Positions 8,573 to 16,469 of a DNA stretch of 16,771 nt are shown here, one piece after another (position 1 is the stretch's first letter; every line of letters starts with the position of its first letter). Under the pieces are notes generated by a model that was not told the origin of the DNA, ran no database searches, and saw only the letters and a list, made by a program, of their open reading frames with translations. The DNA comes from Symbiobacteriaceae bacterium (lineage in GTDB: Bacteria; Bacillota_E; Symbiobacteriia; Symbiobacteriales; Symbiobacteriaceae), in NCBI GenBank assembly GCA_027356675.1, contig DAHVXO010000176.1, forward strand, positions 1 through 16,771. Reading direction: 5' to 3'. The translations under genes and the position numbers were made by a program.

Positions 8573-9949
8573 ATGGCCGCCAGAGATACCATTGCAGCGA
8601 TCGCGACCGGTCTCGGGGCGGCTGGGGTTGGCGTGATCCGGGTGAGCGGAGCTGGTGCGATAGCCGTTGCGACGACGGTGTTTCGGCCGCGGCGGGGCCG
8701 TCCCCTCGCCGAACGGCGGACACACTCTGCTGTCTATGGCTGGGTTCTGGCCCCGGAAGGCGAGCCAGTCGATGAGGCTTTGGCGCTGGTCATGCGCGGT
8801 CCCCAGTCCTATACCGGTGAAGACGTAGTCGAACTGCACGGTCACGGAGGGCAGGTGGCACTGCGCCGGGTCCTCGAGGTGGTTGTGACGGCCGGGGCGA
8901 GACTGGCCGAGCCAGGTGAATTCACCCGGCGAGCCTTCATGAATGGACGGATGGATCTATCCCAAGCGGAAGCTGTAGTCGATGTGATCCGGGCAAAGAC
9001 GGACCGGGCACTGAAGGCTGCGGTCGGACAATTGCGAGGGAAATTTGGCGATCCGGTACGCGCCGTGCGCCTTCAACTCTTGGAGGCCATGGCGCATCTG
9101 GAAGCGGATATCGACTTTCCGGAATTGGAACTCGAGGTGCAGACCAGGAGCCAGGTGACCCAAACCTGCCGTTCCGGTCTGGCTCGCTTGGAAGAGTTGC
9201 TGGCCGGAGCACGGCAAGGCCGGCTCTTGCGGGACGGGCTGCGGGTAGTGTTGGCTGGCCGGCCCAACGTTGGAAAGTCCAGTCTCATGAACCGGCTGGT
9301 GCGCGAGAACCGGTCCATCGTGACTGAGATTCCGGGAACAACGCGGGATGTAGTGGAGGAATGGGTCGGCATAGACGGGTTGCCGGTGGTGCTGGCCGAT
9401 ACCGCGGGGATTCGTGAGACAGCCCACCCCGTTGAGCGGCTGGGCGTTGACCGGAGTAGGGCGACCATCGAGAAGGCAGACGTGGTGATTCTAGTAGTGG
9501 ATGCCACGGCTGGGATCACAGCCGAGGACCTGGAAGTGGTCCGGGTGTTGCCAGGTGATACGATTGTGATCGGCGTGGTTAACAAGTGCGACGCTGAACC
9601 GGAGTTTGACCTGGGGGAGCTGGTTGCCGTCGTGCCGCAGGCGGCGGTAATACGAGTGTCGGCGGTGTCCGGGTTGGGGATTGCCGATCTTGAGGCTGCC
9701 ATCGCTTCATGCGCCCGTTGCGCAGACTTGGAGGAAAGCTTTGTTGCCAACGCCCGGCAGGAGGAGAGCCTGCGCCGTGCCGTCGGGCATCTGGAGGCGG
9801 CGTTGGAGACAGCCGACGCCGGGATGGGGGTTGATTTGGTCGCCATTGATATTCGGTCGGCCTGGGCGGCATTGGGGGAGATTACGGGTGAAACCGTTGG
9901 TGAAGATCTCCTGGATCAGATTTTTAGCCGGTTCTGCATAGGGAAGTGA
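8573..9949 (+). CDS. mnmE: tRNA modification GTPase MnmE
   Basis: GTPase that, with MnmG, makes the (carboxymethyl)aminomethyl group on wobble U34 of certain tRNAs. The 458-aa product is full length: N-terminal tetrahydrofolate-binding domain ([23 protein letters not shown], about 4-26), then helical domain and embedded G domain. G1 is GRPNVGKS at 229-236, G2 lies within PGTTRDV at 254-260, G3 is DTAG at 276-279, and G4 is NKCD at 337-340. The C-terminal CIGK at 455-458 carries the invariant catalytic-site Cys. ATG 8573 has GGAAGGGGG about 6 nt upstream. It is 7 nt from mnmG, its functional partner. Confidence 0.97.
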   Translation: MAARDTIAAIATGLGAAGVGVIRVSGAGAIAVATTVFRPRRGRPLAERRTHSAVYGWVLAPEGEPVDEALALVMRGPQSYTGEDVVELHGHGGQVALRRVLEVVVTAGARLAEPGEFTRRAFMNGRMDLSQAEAVVDVIRAKTDRALKAAVGQLRGKFGDPVRAVRLQLLEAMAHLEADIDFPELELEVQTRSQVTQTCRSGLARLEELLAGARQGRLLRDGLRVVLAGRPNVGKSSLMNRLVRENRSIVTEIPGTTRDVVEEWVGIDGLPVVLADTAGIRETAHPVERLGVDRSRATIEKADVVILVVDATAGITAEDLEVVRVLPGDTIVIGVVNKCDAEPEFDLGELVAVVPQAAVIRVSAVSGLGIADLEAAIASCARCADLEESFVANARQEESLRRAVGHLEAALETADAGMGVDLVAIDIRSAWAALGEITGETVGEDLLDQIFSRFCIGK

Positions 9950-9956
9950 TGTACGC

Positions 9957-11831
9957 GTGAGCGTCACGAAGGAATATGATGTAATCGTCGTAGGGGCCGG
10001 ACACGCCGGTGTAGAGGCGGCGCTTGCTTGCGCGCGCATGGGAATGCAGACGGCGTGTTTTACGACCAATCTCGACAACATTGCGATGATGAACTGTAAC
10101 CCTTCCATTGGGGGTCCTGCGAAGGGGCATCTTGTCAAGGAGGTCGACGCGCTGGGGGGTCAAATGGGCCTCACGGCGGATGAGACTTTTATTCAGATGC
10201 GGCTGTTGAATACTGGAAAGGGTCCAGCCGTCCGCGCACTGCGCGCGCAGATTGACAAGCGGGCATACGCGTGGGCGATGCGGCTGGTGATGGAGCGGAC
10301 GCCTGGTCTGGACCTGAAGCAGGGCATGGTCCAGGATATTGTGGTCGAGGGCGGACGGGTGCGTGGGGTTGTGACCGCGACCGGGCTGTTCTTTGGCGCG
10401 CAGGCCGTTGTGCTGAGCACCGGAACTTACCTGCATGGGAAGACCATCGTCGGTGAGGTGCAGCGCCAGTCCGGGCCCAGTGGCATGGCTCCGGCAGTTG
10501 GGTTGACGGCCAACCTGATGCGTTTGGGTCTGGAAGTCGGACGATTCAAGACCGGCACGCCGCCGCGGGTCGACGGTCGCACCGTTGATTATGGTGTCAT
10601 GCAGCGACAGGATGGAGACGATGAGCCGTGGCGGTTCAGTTTCCTGTCCCCCCGCGAAGTCCGGGAGCAGATGCCCTGCTGGATGACATTCACAGGTGAG
10701 CGCACGCACGAGATCATCCGGGCGAACTTGCATCGGGCTCCCTTATTCAATGGGACGATTGAAGGCAAGGGCCCCAGGTATTGCCCGTCCGTCGAGGATA
10801 AGGTGGTGCGGTTCGCCGAGAAGGAAAGCCATCAGGTATTTTTGGAACCCGAGTCACGTGAGAGTATCGAGATGTATGTGCTCGGTTTTTCTACAAGTCT
10901 GCCGGAAGAGGTCCAGATAGAGGCCATTCGGACGATACCGGGTCTGGGTGCGGTGGAGTTGCTTCGCCCAGGGTACGCGATTGAATATGATTACGTGCTA
11001 AGTACGCAGCTACGGCCGTCGCTGGAGACCAAGCGGGTGGGCGGGCTGTTCTGCGGGGGCCAGATCAACGGAACGTCTGGTTATGAAGAGGCTGCGGCTC
11101 AAGGGTTGCTGGCCGGGATTAACGCGGCGCTGTCGGTGCAACAACGGGAACCGCTGGTACTTGGGCGGTCGGAGGCATACATTGGTGTGTTGATTGATGA
11201 TCTGGTCACGAAAGGCAGTTCGGAGCCTTACCGCATGATGACCTCGCGTGCGGAGTACCGCTTGCGTCTGCGTCAGGATAACGCGCACGTGCGTTTGACC
11301 GAGAAGGGCCGGTCCGTGGGGTTAGTCAGTGATGAGCGGTGGCGGGTGTTTGAGGGGCTGCGGGACGAGACTGTTGCGGAGGAAGGCCGGTTGCGTGGCA
11401 CGGTCGTGAGCCCCACGGCGGCTGTGCAGGACGTGCTCAGGCGCGCGGGGACGCCGGACCTTCAGTCTGGGGTGGCCGCGGTTCAGTTGTTGAAGCGTCC
11501 GGAAGTGCACTATAGCGATTTGGTGGCGATGGGTGTTGGCCGTAGCGATTTGAAACATGAGGTCGTATCAGAGGTTGAAACTACTATCAAATATGAAGGT
11601 TACATTCGGCAGGAAGAAGAGCAAGTCGAACGCCAAGGGCGCCTCGAGGGGCGGCGCATACCGGTAGACCTTGATTATTCTGCACTGCGCGGACTGTCGA
11701 TGGAAGCCCGGGAGAAGCTAGGGCGTGTTCGTCCTGAGACACTGGGTCAGGCGGGGCGGATTGCCGGCGTGTCCCCCGCTGATGTTGCGATGTTGATGGT
11801 GTATCTTGAGGAGCGGCGCGGAAGGCAGTAG
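9957..11831 (+). CDS. mnmG: tRNA uridine-5-carboxymethylaminomethyl synthase MnmG
   Basis: FAD-dependent partner of MnmE in U34 tRNA modification. The 624-aa product opens with the FAD-binding Rossmann motif [11 protein letters not shown] at about 12-22. Family blocks follow: [38 protein letters not shown](I)[19 protein letters not shown], and [20 protein letters not shown]. The C-terminal helical domain ([16 protein letters not shown]...[15 protein letters not shown]) recognises tRNA. It starts at GTG 9957, with AAGTGAT just upstream, 7 nt after mnmE. The coding strand is very G-rich: in 11341-11400 I count 31 G and 10 C. It leads directly into rsmG. Confidence 0.97.
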   Translation: MSVTKEYDVIVVGAGHAGVEAALACARMGMQTACFTTNLDNIAMMNCNPSIGGPAKGHLVKEVDALGGQMGLTADETFIQMRLLNTGKGPAVRALRAQIDKRAYAWAMRLVMERTPGLDLKQGMVQDIVVEGGRVRGVVTATGLFFGAQAVVLSTGTYLHGKTIVGEVQRQSGPSGMAPAVGLTANLMRLGLEVGRFKTGTPPRVDGRTVDYGVMQRQDGDDEPWRFSFLSPREVREQMPCWMTFTGERTHEIIRANLHRAPLFNGTIEGKGPRYCPSVEDKVVRFAEKESHQVFLEPESRESIEMYVLGFSTSLPEEVQIEAIRTIPGLGAVELLRPGYAIEYDYVLSTQLRPSLETKRVGGLFCGGQINGTSGYEEAAAQGLLAGINAALSVQQREPLVLGRSEAYIGVLIDDLVTKGSSEPYRMMTSRAEYRLRLRQDNAHVRLTEKGRSVGLVSDERWRVFEGLRDETVAEEGRLRGTVVSPTAAVQDVLRRAGTPDLQSGVAAVQLLKRPEVHYSDLVAMGVGRSDLKHEVVSEVETTIKYEGYIRQEEEQVERQGRLEGRRIPVDLDYSALRGLSMEAREKLGRVRPETLGQAGRIAGVSPADVAMLMVYLEERRGRQ

Positions 11832-11842
11832 GAGTGGTAGGG

Positions 11843-12583
11843 ATGGACGAGACCGACGTTAAGGCGCTGGAGGACGGGCTGGTGGCTTTGGGCGTTGCTA
11901 CACCTCCCGGTGCTGTGGCAGGAATTGTTCAGCATCTGGGTATGGTCAGTGAGTGGAATGAGCGGGTGAATTTGACGGCTGTCCGGCTACCGCGGGAGAT
12001 GGTGCTGAAACACGCTGTGGATTCGGCGTCGCTTCTGTCGGTGGTGCAAATCGGTCCCGGGTCGGCGGTTGCTGATGTGGGTACAGGTGCGGGATTCCCT
12101 GGCATTACGGTGAAATGCCTGGTCCCGAGGGCGAACGTTGTTCTGATTGATAGTCTGGCCAAGCGGTGTCGGTTTTTGGAGGCTGTTGGGGCGGAGGTCG
12201 TCAGCCAGTTGCCTGGTGTTGGCGGGTGTTTCGAAGTTGTTTGGAGTAGAGCTGAAGATGTTGGTCTGAAGGCAGGGTACCGCGAACAGTTCGATGTGGT
12301 AGTTGCGCGTGCGGTTGCGGAGCTGCGCGTTCTGGCTGAGTTGTGTCTACCGCTTTGTCGAGTTGGGGGCGAGTTTGTCGCGATGAAGGGACCTGCTGTT
12401 GAGGCTGAGGTGGACAGGGCGGCGAATGCCCTGACGGTGCTTGGTGGGCGGGTCGAGGAGGTAAAGGTGGTGGAGTTGCCGGAGGGTGCCGGGGGTAGAA
12501 CGCTTGTTCGTATCCGCAAGACCCGACCGACCCCAATTGGGTATCCCCGGAAGGCTGGGACTCCGGAACGACAGCCACTGTAG
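11843..12583 (+). CDS. rsmG: 16S rRNA (guanine527-N7) methyltransferase RsmG
   Basis: SAM-dependent methyltransferase making m7G527 in the 530 loop of 16S rRNA. The 246-aa product has the substrate-side helix NERVNLTAVRLPREMVLKHAVDS, the SAM-binding motif ADVGTGAGFPG at about 77-87, ARAVAELRVLAELCLPL, and the usual RKTRPTPIGYPRKAGTP end. I prefer ATG 11843: AGGAG at 11830-11834, overlapping the mnmG stop, lies 8 nt upstream. An in-frame GTG at 11834 would sit on that Shine-Dalgarno. The mnmE-mnmG-rsmG order is standard next to parAB. Confidence 0.95.
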   Translation: MDETDVKALEDGLVALGVATPPGAVAGIVQHLGMVSEWNERVNLTAVRLPREMVLKHAVDSASLLSVVQIGPGSAVADVGTGAGFPGITVKCLVPRANVVLIDSLAKRCRFLEAVGAEVVSQLPGVGGCFEVVWSRAEDVGLKAGYREQFDVVVARAVAELRVLAELCLPLCRVGGEFVAMKGPAVEAEVDRAANALTVLGGRVEEVKVVELPEGAGGRTLVRIRKTRPTPIGYPRKAGTPERQPL

Positions 12584-12719
12584 ACGGCGGCCGGGGTGGG
12601 CGAGGTGGTTTGGGTATGTTAGTGTTGGGTGCAGGAACGGGTGTCGGTGTGCCGAATGTGTATCGGGCTATGACCTATGTTAAGGGGACTGCTAGTGGGT
12701 CCGACGGGGGTGGCGTTAG
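12584..12719. other. rsmG-parA spacer, G/T-rich, no noc gene
   Basis: A 136-bp gap where Bacillus has noc. No parB-like or other recognisable gene is present. The plus strand is extremely G/T-rich: in 12601-12660 I count 28 G and 6 C. It contains several GGG or longer runs (for example near 12594-12614 and 12706-12710). A possible 41-codon ORF (12616-12741) is listed separately. Confidence 0.6.
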
Positions 12720-12741
12720 GTGGGCCGGATTATTGCCGTAG
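12616..12741 (+). CDS. possible 41-aa small ORF before parA (doubtful)
   Basis: ATG at 12616 with a Shine-Dalgarno-like GAGGTG (12602-12607) 8 nt upstream opens a frame of 41 codons, ending in TAG 22 nt inside parA. The predicted peptide is rich in Gly and Val (begins MLVLGAGTGVGVPNVYRAM) and resembles nothing I know; such composition is what G/T-rich DNA gives by chance. If translated it could couple to parA. Treat as a weak candidate. Confidence 0.2.
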   Translation: MLVLGAGTGVGVPNVYRAMTYVKGTASGSDGGGVRWAGLLP

Positions 12742-13526
12742 CCAACCAGAAGGGCGGGGTTGGAAAGACCACAACTGCGGTCAATCTGAGCGCGTGCCTG
12801 GCTGAGGCTGGTAAGCGGGTTCTGCTTGTAGACGTCGATCCTCAGGGTAATGCAACGAGCGGCCTTGGCATCGAGCGGAAGTTACTGGCATCGTCAGTTT
12901 ACGAGTTACTGCTTGAGGATATGTCCCCCGTTCAAGTCATGGTACAGACCGTCGTCAAGGGCTTGTGGGTCGTACCGGCGACGATTGACCTGGCTGGTGC
13001 GGAGATTGAACTTGTCCCACGCATTTCGCGGGAGAATCGGTTGAAGCGGGCGTTTCAGGGAGTCCGGGGCGATTTTGATTTTGTGATTATTGACTGTCCG
13101 CCTTCCCTGGGGCTTTTGACGATTAATGCCTTGACGGCGGCCGACTCGATATTGATTCCGATTCAGTGCGAGTATTACGCATTGGAAGGGCTTACGCAGT
13201 TGATGGAGACCTTCAAGCTAGTGCGGGAGGCTTTGAACCCGAATCTTGAAGTCGAGGGTGTCGTGCTTACGATGTTCGACGGGCGGACGAACCTGAGTAT
13301 TCAGGTCGTGGATGACGTGAAGAAGTATTTCAAAGGAAAGGTATACAAGAGTATCATCACACGAAACGTCCGGCTTAGTGAGGCGCCGAGCCACGGTCAG
13401 CCGATCACGGTGTACGATCCACGATCCAAGGGTGCGGAGGCCTATCAAGAGTTGGCGCGGGAGGTGATCGAGCATGTCGAAGAGAGGGCTGGGCAGGGGT
13501 CTAGGAGCGCTGATTCCCGAGGTTGA
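12720..13526 (+). CDS. parA: chromosome segregation ATPase ParA/Soj
   Basis: Deviant-Walker ATPase that binds DNA nonspecifically as an ATP dimer and drives segregation of ParB-parS complexes; in Bacillus Soj also regulates DnaA. The 268-aa product has the deviant Walker A KGGVGKTT at 11-18, LLVDVDPQGNATSGLG at about 35-50, and the Walker B region FDFVIIDCPPSLG. The C-terminal part has RNVRLSEAPSHGQPI and the usual GAEAYQELAREVIE helix. It starts at GTG 12720 (GGGGGTGG about 6 nt upstream), giving the canonical MGRIIAVANQKGG. The last 18 codons are read through the start of parB (53-nt overlap), so its tail EERAGQGSRSADSRG is specific to this arrangement. Confidence 0.96.
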   Translation: MGRIIAVANQKGGVGKTTTAVNLSACLAEAGKRVLLVDVDPQGNATSGLGIERKLLASSVYELLLEDMSPVQVMVQTVVKGLWVVPATIDLAGAEIELVPRISRENRLKRAFQGVRGDFDFVIIDCPPSLGLLTINALTAADSILIPIQCEYYALEGLTQLMETFKLVREALNPNLEVEGVVLTMFDGRTNLSIQVVDDVKKYFKGKVYKSIITRNVRLSEAPSHGQPITVYDPRSKGAEAYQELAREVIEHVEERAGQGSRSADSRG

Positions 13527-14367
13527 GATCGGCGACCGTGACCGCGATGCGATCAGTGAGATCGAGATCCGGCTGATTGAGCGGAATCCGCGGCAGCCTC
13601 GCAAGCAGTTCGATCAGGCGCGGCTCGATGAGTTGGCCGCTTCCATTCGTGAACATGGTGTCGTACAGCCTATCGTCTTACGGCCGAGGGATGGCAAGTT
13701 CGAAATTGTGGCCGGCGAGCGCCGGTGGCGGGCTGCTCAATTGGCCGGGCTACAACGAATTCCAGGGCTCGTTAAGGAGTTTTCCGAGGCTGACGCCATG
13801 GAAATCGCCTTGATTGAGAACCTACAACGGGAGGATCTGAATCCGCTCGAAGAGGCTGAGGCGTATCGGGTTCTGATGGAGGAGTTTGGGCTCACCCAGG
13901 AAGAGCTTGGCCGCCGTCTGGGGCGGAGCCGGCCGCAAATCAGTAACACTTTGCGTTTGCTGCACCTGGGTACTCAGGCGCAAGAAGCGGTTCGCGCCGG
14001 GCAACTGTCGATGGGGCATGCGAAAGTGTTGGTTGCGGTTGAGGACCCGGTCGTGCAGGAGTCTTTGGTGCGAGCTGTGTTTTCCGAGGGTCTGTCGGTT
14101 AGGGAATTGGAAGAACGACTCAAGAAGGAAGCAGGCGATAAGGGGCGCGACAAGGGTACCCGACCCCGGCTTGGACCCGAGATGTTAGACCTGGAGCGGC
14201 GGTTGCGTGAGTGGTTTGGTACGCCGGTCCGGGTGGTGGCTGGGGAGAAGAAGGGCCGGATTGAGATTACGTATTTCGGTGAAGAGGGATTGGGGCGCAT
14301 TATGGATGCGCTGGGTCTTGTCGATGAAGCGGGGGGTGCGCCTCCGAAAGGCCCGTTTCGGGTGTGA
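13474..14367 (+). CDS. parB: chromosome partitioning protein ParB/Spo0J
   Basis: CTPase clamp that loads at parS, slides along DNA and partners with ParA and condensin. The 297-aa product begins MSKRGLGRGLGALIP, the N-terminal ParA-activating motif. The CTP-binding ParB/Srx-like domain carries HGVVQPIVLRP, GERRWRA at 81-87 and ENLQREDLNPLEEA at 115-128. An HTH follows at about 140-165 (LTQEELGRRLGRSRPQISNTLRLL), and a C-terminal dimerisation domain ends GPFRV. ATG 13474 lies inside parA, so the ParA-contacting motif is encoded by DNA that also encodes the ParA tail. A parS-like site is 33 bp past the stop. No second ParB-like (Noc) gene is seen. Confidence 0.97.
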   Translation: MSKRGLGRGLGALIPEVEIGDRDRDAISEIEIRLIERNPRQPRKQFDQARLDELAASIREHGVVQPIVLRPRDGKFEIVAGERRWRAAQLAGLQRIPGLVKEFSEADAMEIALIENLQREDLNPLEEAEAYRVLMEEFGLTQEELGRRLGRSRPQISNTLRLLHLGTQAQEAVRAGQLSMGHAKVLVAVEDPVVQESLVRAVFSEGLSVRELEERLKKEAGDKGRDKGTRPRLGPEMLDLERRLREWFGTPVRVVAGEKKGRIEITYFGEEGLGRIMDALGLVDEAGGAPPKGPFRV

Positions 14368-14399
14368 GGGCCGTCCGCCCGTAATGTAAGTCTCACCGA

Positions 14400-14415
14400 T
14401 GTTCCACGTGGAACG
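14400..14415. promoter_or_regulatory. parS-like ParB-binding site
   Basis: TGTTCCACGTGGAACG matches the parS type TGTTCCACGTGGAACA at 15 of 16 positions and is a perfect palindrome over its central 14 bp. It lies 33 bp after the parB stop and 55 bp before the DUF4446-like gene. The right half is shared with a second palindrome, GGAACGTTCC, at 14410-14419. No other convincing site was seen in the window. Confidence 0.85.
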
Positions 14416-14469
14416 TTCCGGATCCCGTAAACGGTTTGGCAACAGCCCATGTACAAGGAGGCCCACACC

Positions 14470-14973
14470 GTGGACGCCCCGCTTCAGCAAGGCACATCCC
14501 TCATAGCGGTTATAGCTTTGATCCTTTCAGTCGGGTCCCTCTTGATTATGTCCATCATGCTTATACGCCAAACCAAGCTTCTCGATCGCTATAAAACGCT
14601 GCTCACGGGTCCGGCCCAACAAGACCTTGAGACTTTACTCCTGGCCCAGGACGGCAGGGCAAACGACCTGGACCGGCGCCTAGCTGAGGTGACCGCCCGG
14701 GTCTCCGCACTCACGACCAACGCTCAACTTCACATCCAAAAGAGTGCGACCGTCCGGTTCAATGCCTTTCCGGACACGGGCAGCGACCTGAGCTTTGCGA
14801 TTGCCCTACTTGACGCAAACAACAACGGCCTCGTCTTATCCAGCCTATACGGTCGCTCTGAATCCCGTGTCTATGCCAAACCAATCAAGGACGGTTGCTC
14901 CTCCTATGCGCTGTCAGAGGAAGAGAAGTCTGCAATTGCCCGAGCGATTGCCCAGACAGAACAGGGGGCCTAG
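14470..14973 (+). CDS. DUF4446-like membrane-anchored protein
   Basis: 167-aa protein of unknown function. One N-terminal membrane segment (about 8-33, SLIAVIALILSVGSLLIMSIMLI) is followed by a probable coiled-coil stretch (about 35-90). The conserved C-terminal block matches what I recall of DUF4446: RFNAFPDTGSDLSFAIALLD, NNGLVLSSLYGR, ESRVYAKPIKDG and ALSEEEKSAI. Members of this family often sit beside parB, as here. GTG 14470 is preceded by AAGGAGG with 8 nt spacing, far better than the in-frame ATG at 14449, which lies upstream of that site. Orientation suggests an N-in single-pass protein with the conserved domain outside or at the membrane; this is not certain. Its base composition differs sharply from parB. 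A link to segregation or sporulation is inferred only from position. Confidence 0.8.
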   Translation: MDAPLQQGTSLIAVIALILSVGSLLIMSIMLIRQTKLLDRYKTLLTGPAQQDLETLLLAQDGRANDLDRRLAEVTARVSALTTNAQLHIQKSATVRFNAFPDTGSDLSFAIALLDANNNGLVLSSLYGRSESRVYAKPIKDGCSSYALSEEEKSAIARAIAQTEQGA

Positions 14974-15052
14974 TCACGGGTGCGATCTTCGACACAGCAA
15001 AGGCCGCCGGTTGTCCACGAAGGCGCCATGCTCCAGGGTGACAGCAGCATGC

Positions 15053-15129
15053 CCTGCCGGTCGCAGCGATTCGGTGAAGACCGAACGGCAGGTCTAGAAA
15101 TTAGGGTATCGCCTGCCCTGAATGGCAGG
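15053..15129. other. paired hairpins in the DUF4446-yyaC convergent spacer
   Basis: The 182-bp gap between two convergent genes holds nested complementarity. CCTGCCG (15053-15059) pairs with CGGCAGG (15086-15092) around TTCGGT/ACCGAA (15070-15075, 15080-15085) closed by GAAG. A second hairpin CCTGCC/GGCAGG lies at 15112-15117 and 15124-15129. The repeated arms could also pair with each other in alternative folds. No T-run follows, so a bidirectional terminator is possible but not typical. Confidence 0.45.
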
Positions 15130-15155
15130 AGGGCAATTACACTTGCTTGCGGCGC

Positions 15156-15713
15156 TCAACTGAGTTCGCCCGAAACCGCTCGCCTGCTTGAGCCCGCCAG
15201 CGCCTCCAGCCCCTTCCTGATGCCGCCAGCTGCGACTCTCGCCATCTGCATCACCAGACTCAGGCGTGTATTCTGGAGGACATAATACTCCATGAACCCG
15301 CCTACGTTCACAATGCCTGTAACATAGACATGCCCGACCGGCGGTAGCGATTTATTGACACCGGCCCCTGGTCTCAGGCTCCCGACACCCACCGTAAGCA
15401 TTCCCACCGACTCGGTACGACCGAGACAGGCGTCAACCGCCAGAATGAACGGCTGCTTGCCTAAGCCATTCAGAGCGGTCACCGTGGTGACAAGATTGCT
15501 GGCGTGAACGGGGTTCTCCAGCGTGCCCAACACCCCATAGGGGCGGTCAACAAGGGCTGCCAGCTGGGACCCGATGAGTGGTCCCAACGCGTCTCCAATC
15601 GATCGATCCGTACCTACGCACAGAAGAAGGATCTCATCAGCATCGGAGGCCGATGAGCGACCAAACTGAACGATGGCCTGCGCAATGACGGTCTCCGCCG
15701 ACGGGTTGTCCAT
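15156..15713 (-). CDS. yyaC: YyaC family spore protein (DUF1256)
   Basis: 185-aa protein of the YyaC family, related in fold to the germination protease GPR and to hydrogenase-maturation peptidases, and restricted to spore formers as far as I know. Conserved blocks: LLLCVGTDRSIGDALGPLIGSQL, GTLENPVHASNL, ILAVDACLGRTESVGML, GSLRPGAGVNKSLPPVGHVYVTGIVNVGG and MEYYVLQNTRLSLVMQMA. The acidic residues in CVGTDRSxGD and AVDACLG fit a metal or catalytic site, but its substrate is unknown to me. The start is uncertain: ATG 15713 (GAGGAA about 9 nt upstream) begins MDNPSAETVIAQ; an in-frame GTG at 15779 would add 22 residues. The gene converges on parB-DUF4446. It is the main evidence that the host sporulates. 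Confidence 0.88.
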   Translation of the reverse strand: MDNPSAETVIAQAIVQFGRSSASDADEILLLCVGTDRSIGDALGPLIGSQLAALVDRPYGVLGTLENPVHASNLVTTVTALNGLGKQPFILAVDACLGRTESVGMLTVGVGSLRPGAGVNKSLPPVGHVYVTGIVNVGGFMEYYVLQNTRLSLVMQMARVAAGGIRKGLEALAGSSRRAVSGELS

Positions 15714-15880
15714 ATGCACACGTTCCTCGCCTACAGCCTCACCGCGAGACTGGGCCCCCTTGTTCAGGTGTTCCGGCACGCCTCAGCCCCCGCCCTGCAC
15801 AGGAATTCCGCCTTATAGGGAAGTATATGGCACAAGCGGGAGCTGTATGTACCACCACTCAGAGTGCCAAGGAGGCGCCC

Positions 15881-16432
15881 ATGGATAACGAAGAGCGAAA
15901 CCCGACACTCTTGCAGGCGGATTCAGCCTATACGGCTGGCCGGTTGGATGAGGCCTTGCGCTTGTATACAGAGGCCTTGGCACTCGAACCAGCGTTGGCG
16001 TGGGCCCACAGTCGCGTCGGCGCTATTCTCGCCCAACAGGGCGACAAAGAGGGTGCAGAGGATGCCCTGAGCCGGGCAATCGCGCTGGATCCAAATCTGC
16101 CCCAAGCCCACAGCAACCTGGGAAACCTCTATTACGCCCGTGGGGACTACGAACAGGCCGTTGCCAAGTATAAAAGTGCAATTGCCCTGGACCCCTCTGC
16201 GGCGTTGTACCATGAAAATCTTCACGCGGCCTACAAGAAAATGGGGAAACTTTCAGAAGCAGTTGGCGAACTCAAGCAGGCCCACCGCCTTGAGCGTGAG
16301 GGGGCAAAGGCGGACGTCAAACACCGGTTTCAAAACGCTCGAAAGGGCCTCACCAGGCGGTCTGGTTGCCTTACGTTTGTAGTCCTCCTGATCATAGTCG
16401 CCGTGGTTGGCATGGTGATCAGCTACGTCTGA
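15881..16432 (+). CDS. tail-anchored TPR-repeat protein
   Basis: 183-aa protein with about three or four tetratricopeptide repeats (residues about 10-140). The clearest is AHSNLGNLYYARGDYEQAVAKYKSAIALDP, with matching spacing in the copies before it (WAHSRVGAILAQQGDKEGAEDALSRAIALDP) and after it. A basic stretch (ARKGLTRR) precedes a single hydrophobic segment at about 164-182 that ends three residues from the C-terminus, typical of a tail anchor with the repeats in the cytoplasm. ATG 15881 has AAGGAGG 5 nt upstream; an in-frame upstream ATG at 15827 is less likely. Repeats imply protein binding; the partner is unknown. It is divergent from yyaC and ends at its own terminator, so it may form a single-gene unit. 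Confidence 0.85.
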   Translation: MDNEERNPTLLQADSAYTAGRLDEALRLYTEALALEPALAWAHSRVGAILAQQGDKEGAEDALSRAIALDPNLPQAHSNLGNLYYARGDYEQAVAKYKSAIALDPSAALYHENLHAAYKKMGKLSEAVGELKQAHRLEREGAKADVKHRFQNARKGLTRRSGCLTFVVLLIIVAVVGMVISYV

Positions 16433-16469
16433 GACAAGGACGTCTATATGCCGGCACCACCTCCACCCA

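Noticed and set aside
9073..9846. 257-codon open frame on the minus strand across mnmE
   Set aside because: It lies fully antisense to an unambiguous mnmE, its product is Ser/Arg/Thr-rich low-complexity sequence, and it has no family motif. It is a shadow of biased third-codon positions.
9924..10733. 269-codon open frame on the minus strand across mnmG
   Set aside because: Antisense to mnmG, with His/Arg/Gln-rich composition and no recognisable motif; a composition artefact.
10850..10865. Second parS-like element (TCACGTGA core) inside mnmG
   Set aside because: Only the 8-bp core matches; flanking bases of the 16-mer do not. It is expected by chance within coding sequence.
11929..12519. 196-codon minus-strand frame opposite rsmG
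   Set aside because: Antisense to a clear methyltransferase gene, with Ser/Thr/Arg-rich sequence typical of a shadow frame.
14350..14380. CCGAAA/TTTCGG hairpin at the parB 3' end as a terminator
   Set aside because: The stem is inside the coding region and no T-run follows.
15780..15880. Possible sigma-F/G-type promoter for yyaC in the divergent spacer
   Set aside because: CATATACTT and ACATA elements on the minus strand resemble parts of the consensus, but neither half matches well and the spacing is off.
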